The notes below the pieces were generated by a model. That model saw only the letters and a program-made list of their open reading frames with translations, was not told where the DNA came from and did not search any database. Positions 63,134 to 64,000 of a DNA stretch of 64,000 bases are shown piece after piece. Every line of letters starts with the position of its first letter. Positions within the stretch are counted from its first letter, which is position 1. The stretch is from Isosphaeraceae bacterium EP7. Its GTDB lineage: Bacteria; Planctomycetota; Planctomycetia; Isosphaerales; Isosphaeraceae. The translations under genes and the position numbers were made by a program. The stretch spans positions 4,847,174 through 4,911,173 of the forward strand of contig CP151667.1 in NCBI GenBank assembly GCA_038400315.1, in the 5' to 3' direction.

Positions 63134-64000
63134 TCAAGTTTTGGGCAGCACGATCCGGGAGGTTTCCTCCCCCCCGAAGAGACGCCTCGGATTCTCCAGC
63201 AGGACCTGACGGGCCAGGTTGAGCGCACGGTCGGCCGACCAGCCCCGGCCTCGGATGCAATCTTCGGCAAGCACCTCGGCCAGCACCTTGCGATAGGTAT
63301 TGAATTTGGGCAGGACGAACTCAAGCTTGTACGCGTCCGAGTAGTAACCGACCTGCTTCACCTTGGGCACCGCCTGGAGCCTGGCTCTCAAGTCGGCCGC
63401 GATGTAGGTGGGGACGTTGGAATACCACCAGTGGCCCATGGGCACGACATTGGGAAAGATCCACGAATAGGCGACCAGCTCGGGCGCGGCATCGGGCGAG
63501 AGTGTCGACACCGGGAAGGTCACGCCCGGGAAGTGGTTGAACAGCTCGGCATAATCGGCCAGGCTGACGCGGCGATCGAACAGGTCGCGGCCGCCCGCCA
63601 CGCCCGACGAGTAGGCATTTCGCACGGGGCCGATCATCAGATCGAACGGCAACCGGAACTCGGCGCAGAATTCGGCGATGGTCCAGAAGAGGATCCGCCG
63701 AACTTCCTGGATCTCGTCATGGCGGACGTCCATCCCGTGGATCGCGCGTCGGACGGGGGTGACGGCCTTCTTGGGGGTACCACGTGAGGGGATGAAGTCG
63801 GGAGGAAGGCTGATCGCGCAGGCGCGAGCCCCCTTTGCCTTGAAGCGTTCGAAGGTCTTGCCGATGGCGTCTCGGAGGGTGGCGAAGTCGTCGATGTCGA
63901 CCCCGGTCGACGCGCGCAGGCGAGCCAGGGTTCCCGGCTCGTGGAGCTTTAGGACGAGGTCGTCGGTGCGCAGGCAAGGGACGTAGCGGCCGGTGTCCCA
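63134..64000 (-). CDS. Uronate-isomerase-like amidohydrolase (5' end outside window)
   Basis: The frame runs on the minus strand from beyond the right edge (first codons WDTGRYVPCLRTDDLVLKL) to a stop at 63134. The 288 codons seen include ACAISLPPDFIPS, FDLMIGPVRNAYSSGVAGG, FPVSTLSPDAAPELV, FPNVVPMGHWWYSNV and QVGYYSDAYKLEFVLPKFN. This resembles the C-terminal half of uronate isomerase (UxaC), which interconverts glucuronate or galacturonate with ketose forms. The metal-binding His of the N-terminal part lies outside the window. A paralogue with other activity is possible. Confidence 0.65.
   Translation of the reverse strand, partial: WDTGRYVPCLRTDDLVLKLHEPGTLARLRASTGVDIDDFATLRDAIGKTFERFKAKGARACAISLPPDFIPSRGTPKKAVTPVRRAIHGMDVRHDEIQEVRRILFWTIAEFCAEFRLPFDLMIGPVRNAYSSGVAGGRDLFDRRVSLADYAELFNHFPGVTFPVSTLSPDAAPELVAYSWIFPNVVPMGHWWYSNVPTYIAADLRARLQAVPKVKQVGYYSDAYKLEFVLPKFNTYRKVLAEVLAEDCIRGRGWSADRALNLARQVLLENPRRLFGGEETSRIVLPKT

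Noticed and set aside
1-64000. tRNA, rRNA, tmRNA, CRISPR arrays, prophage or insertion-sequence genes
   Set aside because: Looked for T-arm motifs, regular short repeats with spacers, transposase and integrase motifs and found none. A covariance search could still find short RNAs I missed.

Overview
The window looks like a chromosomal segment of a planctomycete, most likely of the Isosphaeraceae (Singulisphaera, Tundrisphaera or Paludisphaera type). The DNA is strongly GC-rich. It carries gene families typical of this phylum: two DUF1559 prepilin-like proteins, a secreted cytochrome/DUF1549/DUF1553 protein next to a DUF1501 Tat protein, large secreted TPR proteins, and genes for C1 transfer on tetrahydromethanopterin (H4MPT). 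It is almost entirely ordinary chromosome. I see no rRNA, tRNA, CRISPR array, prophage or intact insertion sequence.

Layout. 1-3.3 kb: a histidine kinase cut by the window edge, convergent with a sigma-54-type AAA+ regulator. 3.5-8.7 kb: a phosphohexomutase translationally coupled to a HAD phosphatase, an ECF-like sigma factor, an archease, then a 780-bp AT-rich gap with strong hairpins and two small unknown genes. 8.8-11.1 kb: yggS, yggU and aroA. 11.1-16.0 kb: a UbiD decarboxylase, a UbiE/MenG methyltransferase, an SDR and the futalosine-pathway enzyme MqnE, pointing to menaquinone synthesis. 16.2-21.9 kb: purD with an insertion, an RsuA/RluB pseudouridine synthase with long disordered tails, and an aguB-aguA pair making putrescine from agmatine. 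22.1-27.6 kb: the secreted planctomycete trio (cytochrome/DUF1549/PA14/DUF1553, DUF1501, beta-propeller). 27.6-35.4 kb: tatD coupled to a Fur-family regulator, divergent from nusA-infB-ylxP-rbfA. 35.5-43.0 kb: an endonuclease III-like protein with altered active site, a TPR protein, a YebC/PmpR regulator, a DapL-like aminotransferase, FolK with an unusual C-terminal domain, SmpB and a small membrane protein. 43.0-50.6 kb: queE, a TPR-redoxin protein and an ATP-grasp enzyme on the minus strand, then fae, mtdB and a DUF1464 protein on the plus strand. 50.6-64 kb: two DUF1559 proteins, a secreted metallo-beta-lactamase, a Gfo/Idh/MocA oxidoreductase with a lipid A-type acyltransferase, TyrS, a secreted esterase, a TlpA-like protein lacking its cysteines, a secreted repeat protein and a truncated uronate isomerase-like gene.

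The clearest functional unit is the C1 block at 46-50.6 kb. Fae condenses formaldehyde with H4MPT and MtdB oxidises the product; the ATP-grasp and DUF1464 proteins beside them are plausible cofactor-biosynthesis or accessory factors. The best candidates for something undescribed are the FolK fusion (its second domain resembles a deoxynucleoside kinase that has lost its P-loop), the Cys-less TlpA protein, the glycosylase-like protein with Tyr at the usual Lys position, the ATP-grasp gene that begins just after a terminator, and the structured AT-rich gap at 6.9-7.7 kb. Start codons were chosen from ribosome-binding sites and family starts, so many are shorter than the longest open frame. Functions rest on motif recognition by eye, with no database search.
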